NCBI GenBank assembly: GCA_946894095.1
Contig: OX335651.1
Coordinates: forward strand, 10,004,501 to 10,068,500
DNA: 64,000 nt
Source of the DNA: Incurvaria masculella
Lineage: Eukaryota; Arthropoda; Insecta; Lepidoptera; Incurvariidae
Reading direction: 5' to 3'
In this document: one piece after another, positions 13,142 to 23,020 of the stretch
Numbering within the stretch: the first letter of the stretch is position 1
Layout of the letters: each line of letters opens with the position of its first letter
Notes under the pieces: generated by a model
What the model was told of the DNA's origin: nothing
The model's database searches: none
Seen by the model: the letters and a program-made list of their open reading frames with translations, nothing else
Position numbers and translations under genes: made by a program

Positions 13142-14293
13142 GTGATCTCGAGCCTTGTGATTGGTTGTATGATCATTGACGACTTGCCGCGGGATCGATA
13201 CAACTTTCACGAAGTTCCAGCGACGGCGTATAGGTGTCGCTCTAACAATATCTCATTTCAGTTTTGTCCTAAGATTCACGGCGCCACTGCTGCGTTGGCG
13301 TCTAGCGGAGCGGTGGGGGGGAAATCGGGAATTTGTCTAGCTTCATACGCGGCCTTAAAGGATCGTGGCATATCTTTTGGTTTGGAAGATACAGTGGCAA
13401 TATTGCGCACTCATGCGCAGAGCTTTAATGAGCAACTCGGCGCGCGTGCAGGTGCAGCTCCTATCAACATTGTTAATGTTGGGTCAAAGCCCAGCACAAT
13501 ACAGAGTTGGAGTTTGAAATTTACAGGTAAAGGTTGTGTTCATGAGTTTATTGAGCGTGTGGAGGAGTTACGTGACGCTCGTGATGTCACCGAGCAGGTA
13601 CTTCTCCGAGGCTTCCCCGATTTACTCTCAGATTTTGCTTTAAAATGGTACCGCAGTGTTAAAGCGGGAATCCATACTTGGACGCAGCTGAAGAACGCTC
13701 TCCTAGTTCAGTTTGAAAAATCAAACTACCAGTTTACTCTCGACTTGGAAATTCGTACTCGAAAGCAGAGGGAACATGAATCAATCAGTGAGTTCGTTAT
13801 TGAGCTCCGTCACTTGGCCTCTCGTCTCAAAGCACCCCTCAGTGATGCTATTTTCTTGGATATTTTAAAATATAACTCATTGCCTTGCTACCTAAATGTC
13901 ATAGCCTCAAATATGATGTCATCAGTGGATGAATTCGTAGCACTTTGCCGAAATTATGAAGAACTGTCGCACCGGAAGAGGACCCTGCAAGAACCCGGAA
14001 AGGTTCGGAGGCAAGTGGCTGCCATGGCTGAAGTTGGTCATACTGCCGATGCGAACACCCACGCTGTGGTAGATGCGCCTGCAGCAGTAATTACTGCACC
14101 CGTGAGCACCCTACAGTCAGTACTTTGTCTCAAGTGCAAGCTGCCCGGTCACAACTATCGCTTTTGTCCTAACATCAAGGTGCCCGTTTGCTTTAACTGT
14201 GGTGCTCTCAATGTGACCACTACACAATGTTCACAGTGTGCGGGCAACAACACACTCGCATCAAAAACTTCTTCGGCTTCAAAAAACGCTTAG
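13142..14293 (+). CDS. gag: Retrotransposon Gag (capsid and CCHC zinc knuckle)
   Basis: This is the structural protein of the gypsy-type element. The middle of the frame, from about codon 110 to 290, reads as a retrotransposon capsid region (LKWYRSVKAG, then EFVIELRHLASRLK). Near the C-terminus is a CCHC knuckle (C-x2-C-x4-H-x4-C, CLKCKLPGHNYRFC) and a second Cys cluster. The first 40-60 codons look like read-through of foreign DNA; no credible start codon is visible and the true N-terminus may be the fragment at 2475. The frame ends TAG at 14291-14293, four codons after the start of a -1 slip site. Confidence 0.8.
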   Translation: MISSLVIGCMIIDDLPRDRYNFHEVPATAYRCRSNNISFQFCPKIHGATAALASSGAVGGKSGICLASYAALKDRGISFGLEDTVAILRTHAQSFNEQLGARAGAAPINIVNVGSKPSTIQSWSLKFTGKGCVHEFIERVEELRDARDVTEQVLLRGFPDLLSDFALKWYRSVKAGIHTWTQLKNALLVQFEKSNYQFTLDLEIRTRKQREHESISEFVIELRHLASRLKAPLSDAIFLDILKYNSLPCYLNVIASNMMSSVDEFVALCRNYEELSHRKRTLQEPGKVRRQVAAMAEVGHTADANTHAVVDAPAAVITAPVSTLQSVLCLKCKLPGHNYRFCPNIKVPVCFNCGALNVTTTQCSQCAGNNTLASKTSSASKNA

Positions 14294-17200
14294 AGCGGTG
14301 CGCTACTCCTCAAATGCATTGTAATTTTGACTCACATGAGTGGTCAAGCTGGTTAAAATTTATAACCAATTTTTTTTCTACTAATAGTGTTAGCGCACCG
14401 TTTCTTTCTTCTAAACTTAATGATCAGCGTCCATACGTGCATATCAAAGTATTGGACACTGAATTTACTGGTCTTTTAGATAGCGGCGCTCAGGCTTGTA
14501 TTTTGGGCTCTGGTCTACACAAAAAGTTTGAAGGTATGGGATTTGTTGTTCAGCCAACTTATAAAAAAGCTGCCACCGCTGATGGCAGCGCTCAACACGT
14601 TTTAGGTTCTTTGGTCCTGCCTGTTACTTCTGATGACAGAACCATGGAAATAGAATTTCTTATTGCTCCTAAAATTAAAATTCCTATAATTCTCGGTATT
14701 GATTTCTGGAGGGCTTTTGACATAGCTCCTGAACTTTTGTCACCTCTAAATTATACCTCGGACGTGAATCAGCTAGGTGAAGTGAGAACTATCATTTCTG
14801 CCAATGAACTGACACCTCCGCAACACCAGGAGATCATCACTCTTAAAAATATGTTTTTGTCTGTTTCTTTGGAAAAATGTGGCTTGGGAAAAACAGATCT
14901 CGTGGAACATGAAATCAAGACCGAGGGTCCACCGATTAAGCAGAGGTATTATCCACTCTCACCGCTAAAGCAAAAATTACTGGAAAGCGAGCTCGACTCC
15001 ATGCTAGCTTTAGGTGTGGTGCGACCATCCCGTTCTTCTTGGTCTAATCCCGTTATTATTGTTCCCAAAAAGGATGGTACTGCTAGATTTTGTTTAGACT
15101 CTCGTCGGCTGAATTCGGTCACCGTAAAAGATTCTTATCCCCTACCATATACAAGTCGGATTTTGGACAATCTACGTAATGCTCGCTATCTTTCCTCCGT
15201 AGACCTCTCCAAAGCCTTTTGGCAGATACCACTGGAAGCTTCCTCTTGCCAAAAGACTGCCTTTGTCGTGCCAGGTCGTGGCCTGTATGAATTTACTCGC
15301 ATGCCTTATGGTGTGTCGAATGCTCCAGGTGAACTACAGAGATTAGCCGACAAATTATTTGGCCCTGAATTTGATGGTAAGGTTTTTTGTTTTATGGATG
15401 ACATTATTATTTTAGCAGCAACATTTGATGAACACTTGGCTCTTTTGCGCCAAGTCTTCCTCAGGATTAAAGAGGCTGGCCTGACCGTAAACTTTCAGAA
15501 ATGTGAGTTTTTCAAAAAAGAATTACATTATTTGGGCTATATAGTGGACAGCCAGGGACTTCGCACCGATCCTGGAAAAATGGATGCCGTCAAGAACTAC
15601 CCATCGCCCGTAAATGCTAAGCAAGTTCGGAGTTTTATTGGACTTTGCTCCTACTATAGACGTTTTATTTGTAACTTCTCAACCTTGGCTGCTCCCTTGA
15701 CCAAGCTTACTGGTGGTCGGCGAGGTAACAGTAATTTTGTTTGGAGCGATGAGGCAGCTGCTGCCTTCTTGGAGTTGAAACAAGCTCTGGTGAGCGCCCC
15801 AGTACTCAGTTGTCCGGAATTCTCACGTCCATTCTCTATTCATTGCGATGCGAGTGGAGTAGGCATTGGCGGAGTCCTTGTTCAGGCTGATGCCAGGGGC
15901 ACTGAGCACCCACTGGCCTATTTTTCCAGGATGCTCACTAAGTGTGAGCGTAATTATAGTGTTACTGAGAGGGAACTTCTTGCGGTTTTAGATTCTATCC
16001 ATGCATTCCGTCAGTACATTGAATATGGTCATTTTACTGTAGTGACGGATCATTCTAGTCTTCGTTGGCTTGTTTCGCTTGATAACCCTAGTGGTCGGTT
16101 GGCTCGTTGGAGTACTCGACTTATGCAGTACTCATTTGATGTAGTGCATCGTAAGGGAGCTGAGCATAAAGTTCCAGATGCTCTATCGCGAGTAGAGCTC
16201 GACATTGTCACCGTTTGCCCTGACTCTACCCTCGATGTTTGGTATCGCAATATATATGATGGATGTCTAAAGTCGCCCACACATTACCGAAACTTTCAAA
16301 TACGTGATGGACAGCTTTATCGTCACTGTAAAATGCCTCATCAACTTATGGAAGATCACGCCTGGAAATTGGTTGTCCCCTCCGAATCTCGAGAAGAAGT
16401 CATTCGATCGTGTCATGACCCACCTGAAGCTGCACACATGGGAGTATTTAAAACTTACAAACGTGTGCAGCAAAACTATTTTTGGCCTGGAATGCATGGA
16501 CATGTTAAGTCCTATGTGGAATCATGCGAGATCTGCAAAAGCACTAAGTCTCCAAATACTGCATCTGGGGGTCTTAGTAGCCATCCAAAGAAAGTCTCCA
16601 AGCCAATGGAAATGCTGAGCTTAGACTTAATCGGACCTCTTCCAAGTAGTTACGATGGGTTTTGTTATATATTAACTGTCGTCGACGTTTTTACTAAGTT
16701 TTGCTGGTTTTGTCCCCTTAAACAGGCTACTGCTAGACTCATTTGTAAATTTTTGAAGGAGCGGATATTCTTGGTATACGGCATTTGCAAAACAATTGTA
16801 TGCGACAATGGTCGCCAGTTTATTTCAAACGAATTTCGGGAGCTAATGGATGAGTTCAGAATTCCTAAAATATTCTATAATCATTTTTATACTCCTCAAA
16901 ATAATCCTGTAGAGCGTTATAATAAAACTCTAGAAACTGCACTTTCATGCTATGTAGAGTCTGATCAACGGACCTGGTCGAATGTTGTGATTGCCATCTG
17001 TTGTGCTATGAACTGTACCGTTAATTTAGCTCATGGTTACACTCCCTACTTTTTAATGTTTGGACGGGAGCCAGTTTTAAATGGGCAGTGTTTTCAATCT
17101 GCGGAACCAAAAACGTTAGATGAGGTCGAAATAGCTGATCGTGAAGGGTATACGAAGTCTCTTCTAGAACTCAAAGTCATTTTCGATAAGGTTCAAAACC

Positions 17201-17457
17201 AGTTGTTGAAGGGATTCGCAAAGAATGCCAAATATTATAACTTGCGAAGACGTCACGTCAGTTATCAAGTCGGAGACGTAGTCTGGTGGCGAAACTTTGT
17301 GCAGTCTAAAGCGACTGACTTTTTTAGTCAAAAGTTAGCCCCTCGTTTTGTCAAAAACAGAATTGCTGCCAAGATATCAGATGTCAGCTACACTGTAGCA
17401 GACCCTAATGGCAAAATTTTGGGAAATTATCACGTGAAAGATCTTGTTAAGACTTAA
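14227..17457 (+). CDS. pol: Retrotransposon Pol (protease, RT, RNase H, integrase)
   Basis: This is the polyprotein of a Ty3/gypsy element, in the -1 frame relative to gag and overlapping its end. Numbered from the open-frame start: aspartic protease LLDSGAQ with Asp at 85; reverse transcriptase with FMDD at 389-392; RNase H IHCDASG near 541; a zinc-binding integrase N-terminus (CEIC); and the integrase core with Asp800, Asp860 and Glu896. The last two are spaced exactly D35E. Domain order PR-RT-RH-IN is the Ty3/gypsy order. No stop or frameshift interrupts it, so the enzyme region looks intact. It ends about 150 bp before the right LTR, with no env-like frame and no chromodomain seen. The 14227 codon is only the open-frame limit; translation should enter by frameshifting. 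Confidence 0.93.
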   Translation: MFTVCGQQHTRIKNFFGFKKRLERCATPQMHCNFDSHEWSSWLKFITNFFSTNSVSAPFLSSKLNDQRPYVHIKVLDTEFTGLLDSGAQACILGSGLHKKFEGMGFVVQPTYKKAATADGSAQHVLGSLVLPVTSDDRTMEIEFLIAPKIKIPIILGIDFWRAFDIAPELLSPLNYTSDVNQLGEVRTIISANELTPPQHQEIITLKNMFLSVSLEKCGLGKTDLVEHEIKTEGPPIKQRYYPLSPLKQKLLESELDSMLALGVVRPSRSSWSNPVIIVPKKDGTARFCLDSRRLNSVTVKDSYPLPYTSRILDNLRNARYLSSVDLSKAFWQIPLEASSCQKTAFVVPGRGLYEFTRMPYGVSNAPGELQRLADKLFGPEFDGKVFCFMDDIIILAATFDEHLALLRQVFLRIKEAGLTVNFQKCEFFKKELHYLGYIVDSQGLRTDPGKMDAVKNYPSPVNAKQVRSFIGLCSYYRRFICNFSTLAAPLTKLTGGRRGNSNFVWSDEAAAAFLELKQALVSAPVLSCPEFSRPFSIHCDASGVGIGGVLVQADARGTEHPLAYFSRMLTKCERNYSVTERELLAVLDSIHAFRQYIEYGHFTVVTDHSSLRWLVSLDNPSGRLARWSTRLMQYSFDVVHRKGAEHKVPDALSRVELDIVTVCPDSTLDVWYRNIYDGCLKSPTHYRNFQIRDGQLYRHCKMPHQLMEDHAWKLVVPSESREEVIRSCHDPPEAAHMGVFKTYKRVQQNYFWPGMHGHVKSYVESCEICKSTKSPNTASGGLSSHPKKVSKPMEMLSLDLIGPLPSSYDGFCYILTVVDVFTKFCWFCPLKQATARLICKFLKERIFLVYGICKTIVCDNGRQFISNEFRELMDEFRIPKIFYNHFYTPQNNPVERYNKTLETALSCYVESDQRTWSNVVIAICCAMNCTVNLAHGYTPYFLMFGREPVLNGQCFQSAEPKTLDEVEIADREGYTKSLLELKVIFDKVQNQLLKGFAKNAKYYNLRRRHVSYQVGDVVWWRNFVQSKATDFFSQKLAPRFVKNRIAAKISDVSYTVADPNGKILGNYHVKDLVKT
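14281..14287 (+). promoter_or_regulatory. Programmed -1 ribosomal frameshift site (A AAA AAC)
   Basis: In the gag frame the codons read TCA AAA AAC GCT TAG, giving the canonical X XXY YYZ heptamer A-AAA-AAC just before the stop. Pol is open in the -1 frame across this point. A downstream stem-loop or pseudoknot was not verified. Confidence 0.75.
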
Positions 17458-17608
17458 TTGCCGAGACCTATAAGGCTATTCTGATTATGTGTGTGTGTTG
17501 TGTTTTTTACCAGTAATTTAATTGTGTTTTTTTTTTCTTGAATTTTCCTTTTAAAAAAAAATTTTGTTTTCGTTGTGCTCAAATTTTTTTTTGTTAGAAA
17601 CGGGTTAT

Positions 17609-18032
17609 TGTAACGGATTTTATTTCAGTACAGAGTCCACATAGGAATTTTACTAATTTCAAATTTCCCTCTAATTCTACCTACCCACGGTTTTCGGCCT
17701 CAAGACGAAAAAAACGAAAAGAAAAAACACTCTTGTGGCGGGTGCGACCGAAGTGCCGCCTGCTAATTATGAGACTGAGAAGATTTACTGCTGTTTTGGA
17801 CAAGTTTGTTTTTTCTTACAAGACTTTCACGGTTGTGCAAAGTGAAGTGTTGTGCCACAAGTGTGGGCAAACCATAGTTTTGTTGAGGCGCCCAACAAAC
17901 CAAGAAGAGGAAGGGCCGGCAGGACACCACGCCGCCCTATCACCTGAGCTAGCCGTGTCATATTAAGTGGATGTGCAAGGTACTCCAAACTTTTCATTAT
18001 CAAATGTGCCCTGGCGAAAAACCGGCGTTACA
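17609..18032 (+). repeat. Right (3') LTR
   Basis: It is 424 bp, TGTAACG to CGTTACA, followed by the target duplication AAAC. It has one more T than the left LTR in the T-run near 17811-17816. A short purine-rich AGAAACGGG lies just upstream and may serve as the polypurine tract. Confidence 0.92.
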
Positions 18033-18036
18033 AAAC

Positions 18037-18657
18037 TGCTTAGGAGCACTGAACGTGGTAGATCCACAGACCATTAGCACGCTGTGCTTAGAAGAACACA
18101 GTGTGGGAGTGAGAAGTCAACTCAAGCCGCGAGTTGGAGACAGATGGAATGTACCTACCCGATGAGACAACTTCGAATCCCCATCGCAGAGGCCCGAGCT
18201 CATGTAATTTTAAAATGATTATTTTTTATTTTTATGATTAATCTAGTTTTCCTTACAGCATGGTGACCTGTGCATTTGTACATTGTGATGTGACAAATAG
18301 GTCTGTACCCTTTTTATTGTAAATAAGAGGTGACCCACTGATTCTTTGTCAATCATATTTCTTAACTTTTTCTCATTATTTCAAAGTAAAACTTTGAACA
18401 TAATTTCAGATCTTTATTTTGAAGCTACAATGGCGTTTTAGAAATCGTTTTAATTAAAAAAAAAATTATGACAAGTTTGGTCTCATCTATTTGAATACTC
18501 AGCGTCCTTTACATTCTAAGCCTTGGGCAGACCGGCAAAAAATACACATTTTTTTTTATGAAAAACCTGCTCAGAAACGTACATACTCAGAAAAGCGAAT
18601 CCACCTCACATTGCAAAAAAACTGTAATGGGTACAGCGCCGGACATTCATTTTGTCA
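18037..18657. other. Flank right of the retrotransposon, no gene
   Basis: AT-rich for the most part. The first 150 bp share words with 47030-47110 (CGCTGTGCTTA, CCGCGAGTT), suggesting an old repeat. No coding or RNA signal is supported. Confidence 0.4.
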
Positions 18658-18961
18658 TTTTTAGGGTTCCGTACCTAAAGGGTGAAAACGGAACCCTATT
18701 ACTAAGCCTCCGCTGTCCGTCCGTCCGTCCGTCTGTCTGTCCGTCTGTCACAGGGCTGTATCTCAGTAACCGCAACAGATAGACAGCTGAAATTTTCACG
18801 GAGTGTGTATTTATTTTGCCGCTATAACAACAAATAGGTAAGATTTAGAAATAATTAAAATTAAAGGGGGCCCCATACAAAAACGTGATTTTTTTGCATA
18901 CATTTTTTTACGATGGTACGGAACCCTTCGTATGCGAGTCCGACTCGCACTTGGCCGGTTT
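18658..18961 (-). repeat. Interspersed repeat family B, full length
   Basis: It runs from TTTTAGGGTTCCGTACC to GAGTCCGACTCGCACTTGG plus CCGGTT, with a CCGT/CTGT microsatellite, in the opposite orientation to the copy at 12086. Confidence 0.85.
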
Positions 18962-18964
18962 TAT

Positions 18965-19122
18965 TTTGATTCTTTTTTAAACTATTTGTTATTATAACGG
19001 CAAAATAAATAAACAATGCGAAAATTTCAGCTGCCTACCTATTACGATTCATGAGTACAGCCCTGTGACAGACAAACGGACAGCGGAGGCTTAGTAATAA
19101 GTTCCGTGTGCACCCTTTGGTA
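18965..19122 (+). repeat. Family B repeat, partial, interrupted by a MITE
   Basis: The plus-oriented family B body (AATTTCAGCTGCCTACCTAT, then GGCTTAGTAAT and CACCCTTTGG) lacks its tRNA-like head. It stops where MITE family 2 begins at its TTAA. Confidence 0.75.
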
Positions 19123-19126
19123 TTAA

Positions 19127-19414
19127 GAACGGCCCGTAAGCTATGCTCCCCATACAAACGTAGTTTACTAATGATTTGGAAACCGCTATTCCAAATAAAT
19201 TGATATTTAATATCTAATATCAAGTAACAAATATCTGTGTCTCTATGGTTTGACCCAGAATACATTTACCAAAAAAACAAAGGCATGCAGACACAGATAT
19301 TTGTAGCCTAATATTTGATACCAAATATCAAGTAAGTTGAAACAGTGGTTTTCAAATTATTAGTAAACTACGTTTGTATGGGAGGCGAAATTTTCAGGTG
19401 CTTACGGGCCGACC
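19127..19414. mobile_element. MITE family 2 (TTAA-flanked)
   Basis: Ends are GAACGGCCCGTAAG and CTTACGGGCCGACC, imperfect inverted repeats, with TTAA on both sides (19123-19126 and 19415-19418). The second copy is at 29949-30316. It has no coding capacity. TTAA targets suggest piggyBac-type mobilisation, but the termini are not diagnostic. It sits inside a family B repeat, so it inserted later. Confidence 0.75.
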
Positions 19415-19730
19415 TTAAGTGACCAAAAAAAGCTTCTGCCCCGAATTTAAGATAAATAAATATTTTTCAATGGACAAAAAAAAGGTTGTGCATCTCGTTC
19501 GAGTAGGATGGTCCTCAGAAAAAAATTTGAAAGATTACAATGCTTAGAAATTTAGAAGGTGTGACTGCTAAAACCCGAGCCTACTCAACCTATAGGAAAA
19601 TAACCCATTGCACCCATCCGCTGCTGCCGAGTTCAAAGTTAAATACATACGGTAAGAACATATTTAACTACCGAATTATTAGAAAATCTGTCTCGATCGT
19701 CACTGTAGCACCAGGGCGACCCACGCCTGC

Positions 19731-20010
19731 TTTTTAGGGTTCCGTACCCTATTACTAAGCCTCCGCTGTCTGTCCGGCCGTCCGTCCGTCGACACATGGC
19801 TGTATCTCATGAACCGTAATAGGTAGGCAGCTAAAATTTTCACAGGTGTGTAGTATCTATTTTGCCGCTATAACAACTAGGTAAAATTTAAGAATAATAA
19901 AAAGTTAAAGGGGTTCTATTCAAAAAACGTTTTTTTTTTGTGGTAAATCTTGTACGATGGTACGGAACCCTTCGTGTGCGAGTCCGACTCGCACTTGGCC
20001 GGTTTTTTTT
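19731..20010 (-). repeat. Interspersed repeat family B
   Basis: It runs TTTTTAGGGTTCCGTACC to CGACTCGCACTTGGCCGG, shortened near its 5' border (the 'aaagggtgaaaacgg' segment is missing). Confidence 0.8.
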
Positions 20011-20149
20011 TAGTAGTCAAACTACACTAAGTTACATCAAAAACTGAATGATCCGCTGATCTTTGATGCAGCGATAACGGATGTTATAAGCCAGTTCAAT
20101 AAAGAAAAGATATAGTAAGTGCGGCTGCTACTTGTCATTTGGACGGTAT

Positions 20150-20252
20150 GGTCAACATATTATTGTTACTAAGTAAAATAAAAGGATTATTTTGTGTTAA
20201 ATCTTGTACGAAGGTACGTGTGCAAATCCGACTCGCACTTGGCCGGTTTTTC
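20150..20252 (-). repeat. Family B repeat, terminal fragment
   Basis: Only the tRNA-like end survives: ATCTTGTACGA.GGTACG, then CCGACTCGCACTTGGCCGG. Confidence 0.6.
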
Positions 20253-21282
20253 ATCTAATTTTCAGCATCAAACTTTAACCTCATGAAACCAGCAATCCAC
20301 TCCAACAAACCAAAAAAGGTCTCAACTTGGAAACTGCAACTGTCAGCAGTTCATCAACAATGTAAGTGTGCCAATATATTTGTAAACATTTACGTATACT
20401 GTACCTGAAGTCGAGGCTAAGGTTTCTCTGGTGAGAGCCGGGGCGTGCTCCTCGCGCACCGTGTACAGGCACCTGCTCCAACATGGTACCACCGTCCTCT
20501 TGGCTCACAGCGACATTCCGCCCCTTTGGCTAGCACCCGACCAGAACTATCTCCGAGCACCATGACGTACACAACATGGCGACAAACACTTTGCAATGCA
20601 CTTTCGCCAGGCAGTCAATCGTCCCACACTATCAGATAGACACCGACACAACAGCACATTATATTTGCACTATGGTAACAACAGGATCACAGTCACAACA
20701 GATGGCCGAGGAATGAATGTCCGTCCGATAAGGGAGGGATGCAGAATCGTACGGAAGCGACTGCCGATTACAATACAGCACACCACATGCACATGCCCGT
20801 TGTGGTCAGTTTATCTACTCTCCCAGACAAATACGCCCGTACACTTTCATTGGATTTACAGTTTACAACTTTGTTGATCTCCAACAACGGAGCGACTAGC
20901 CATGATAATAAACCACGTCTGTTCCGTACGGAAAACCAATCAACTTTCAATTCCACTTCAAGTCGTACCGACACAAATTATTGGATAACCCATAGATTAT
21001 TTACTTTTAATTCTGTGGTTATGTTGGCCTTGAGAAAATATAACAGTAGCTGCGGCCCGTTTTGAGCTGCCAACGTTTGCGTACACAAGTAAGCTTCCCG
21101 CATTGCGAGCACCCAATAAGTTGCAAGTATTTTGAGTGAAGTATCTTCAGTCATACTTGCTATGGGTTGCAAGCAAGATTGAAGATTGAAGCCCCTAGTC
21201 TGAGTACTTTTGTAATGCGAAATACCGGTCGACTGACATTTTTAAATGTCGGTGATAGCGTACAAAAATGTATGAGATTAAG
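20253..21282. other. Moderate-GC stretch of unknown nature
   Basis: Around 20420-20760 the DNA is more GC-rich and open in several frames on both strands. Possible splice-donor-like sites exist (GTAAGT after 20359 on plus; GTACAG on minus near 20403). No frame resembles a known protein, so I leave it unassigned; it could hold an untranslated exon. Confidence 0.3.
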
Positions 21283-21440
21283 TTATTTTTTAGGTTTCCG
21301 TACCCAGACGGTGACAACGGAACCCTATATCTAAGCCCCCGCTGTCCGTTCGTCTGTCAGCGGGCTGTATCTTATGATCCCTAATATGTAGACAACAGTT
21401 TTTTTACAGAGTGTACATTCCTTTAGTAGATATAACAAGA
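21283..21440 (-). repeat. Family B repeat, diverged fragment
   Basis: Recognisable pieces include GGTTTCCGTACCCAGACGGT, CGGAACCCTAT and CCCCCGCTGTCCGTTCGTCTG; the rest is decayed. Confidence 0.55.
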
Positions 21441-22200
21441 ATAAACGAGACTGTAGATATAACTGTTAGTGAAACTTGTCAAAAGACTACAGACAACGCT
21501 GTAGAAATAAAAATATTACACTGACAGTGGTACACACAGTCATTGTATGGGTCTTTTGCATAATGGTATGTACAGGTACTGGCCTGAGAGTATCCTCAAT
21601 TACTCGGTCTGATTCTCGGCATGCTGAGTCACGAGCGGATTTAGGTCTAGTGGCTTCTAGGCATCTCTAATAATGGCAGTCTTGATTAAATGACCGGTCT
21701 CAGGAGTGCGCCTACCGCCTTGCCTTGTCTAATGACAGAATCCACAATAGTCGGTATGCGACACATGAGATATAGTCAAGCAACATCGACCAAACCAACT
21801 TATACAATAATTATACGTTTTGACAGGTTCTCTCAGTGAATTGACAATATTTAGTTCGCGTACTAGCACCGGACTAACCATAAAAAATGCTATTTAGTCC
21901 GGTGATAAGCCCCGTATTTAAGTTAGTCCACCCACTCTGAATCCTTCTGAATAACTTTTATTTTGTTTTCACCCTACTCAGAAGGCAAGGACAGAGTCCT
22001 CCCACGGCTTTCTCGGACCGGGTTTACAAATTCCTTGAGCCTAACCTAAACACCTTGTTAAATTAATAAGGTTGGTTTTAAAGTTTATAAAGCGAGTCTA
22101 TAAGCGTTTATAAAGGTACAATGGATGTATTGCCGTCTAAGTGCGGAAACAAGCCCGAAGCACAAAAACGTGGCTCTTACTAGACTAATAAATACCTAAA

Positions 22201-22467
22201 CTCCTACTTGCCAATCAAACATTCACTTCTGGACTAATTGAACAATGTCATGAGGTTTTACAGGACATCTCAATCGACAACAGGATCACATTCCAGTGGA
22301 TAAAGGGACATAGCGGGAGCCATGGCAACGATGCGGCCGACAATCTCGCCAAGGCGGGTTCGAGTTTAAAGCCCGTCGGACCAGAGCCACGGGAGCATCT
22401 TGAAAATCCTAATTACCTACCTTCAAGAAGAAAGCGTTTTCGGACTATAACCAACATCGGGTTTTAA
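22201..22467 (+). pseudogene. Non-LTR retrotransposon RNase H fragment
   Basis: An open stretch with no start encodes FQWIKGHSGSHGNDAADNLA, the C-terminal RNase H motif found in I/R1/Jockey-type retrotransposons (W-x2-GH-x-G-x2-GN-x2-AD-x2-A). It stops at 22465-22467. A stop just upstream and the absence of RT show it is a remnant. Confidence 0.7.
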
Positions 22468-22959
22468 CGGTAACATATACACTACCACACGTCATCGTCA
22501 CAAACTTCGGAAACGTAGCCTTTCTACTCGACCCTAACAATTAGCATTCAGAGTGGGCGGACTAATTTTAATCCGCAGGACTAAACCGCATTTTGTATGG
22601 TTAGTCCGGTGTTAATCTCGTACAGTCGTTTCGTCTGAAATCTATACAACGGAAATAGAGACAAATTTGACATCCCCCTCTAATTTGACAGGTTTTCTCT
22701 AATACGGCTGAAAGAGTTCGGAGAAGTCTGTTTCTACGTCGTGACCAATGTCATTTGATTCTGTGTCACCACCCGTCACCGCACGGGCAAGCGATGATTT
22801 TTAATATTCTTTGGCACGGGCGTTGGTTGCGTGCGATACTAATGATCAAACAATTTTCTCGATTAATTTAGTCATCGTGCTGTTTTGGTGTAGCTTGGTT
22901 TAATATATTCTTTAGTGTGAACTACCCGTGGTACTGGAGATCGGAAACCAGATCATGTT
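22468..22959. other. Region upstream of Nrx-IV, likely promoter and 5' UTR
   Basis: This is the segment immediately before the start codon of the Neurexin IV gene. I see no clear TATA box or initiator. Whether a further untranslated exon lies upstream cannot be told. Confidence 0.4.
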
Positions 22960-23020
22960 ATGATGAGTGTCTTCTCAAACTTCGTGCTACTTCTAGCACT
23001 TGTTTATCCTCTGAATGCTG
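22960..23020 (+). CDS. Nrx-IV: Nrx-IV exon 1: signal peptide
   Basis: Two adjacent ATGs begin MMSVFSNFVLLLALVYPLNA, a typical secretory signal. The donor GTACGT follows at 23021, and the exon ends after the first base of a Gly/Glu codon (phase 1). The start was chosen because it gives a signal peptide and joins in frame to exon 2. Confidence 0.88.

Larger units (their letters stand above)
1715..18032 (+). mobile_element. Ty3/gypsy LTR retrotransposon interrupted by about 10.5 kb of foreign DNA
   Basis: Both LTRs start TGTAACG and end CGTTACA. The bases just outside are AAAC on the left (1711-1714) and AAAC on the right (18033-18036), a 4-bp target-site duplication that ties the two LTRs to one insertion. 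Order inside: LTR, primer-binding-site candidate, short gag-like start, foreign DNA with a satellite array and SINE-like repeats, main gag, pol, LTR. No env-like frame follows pol. By eye the LTRs differ by about one substitution and one indel, so the insertion is young. The large insert between the gag parts makes this copy non-autonomous as it stands. Confidence 0.85.

Noticed and set aside
16050..16618. Open frames overlapping pol on the opposite strand or another frame
   Set aside because: These are shadows of the RNase H/integrase region of pol.
17458..17608. env-like gene after pol, which would make the element an errantivirus
   Set aside because: Only about 150 bp separate pol and the right LTR, with no open frame there.
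20281..20639. Possible small exon on either strand with donor-like sites
   Set aside because: The coherent-looking minus frame has an early stop, and no partner exon or family match could be found.
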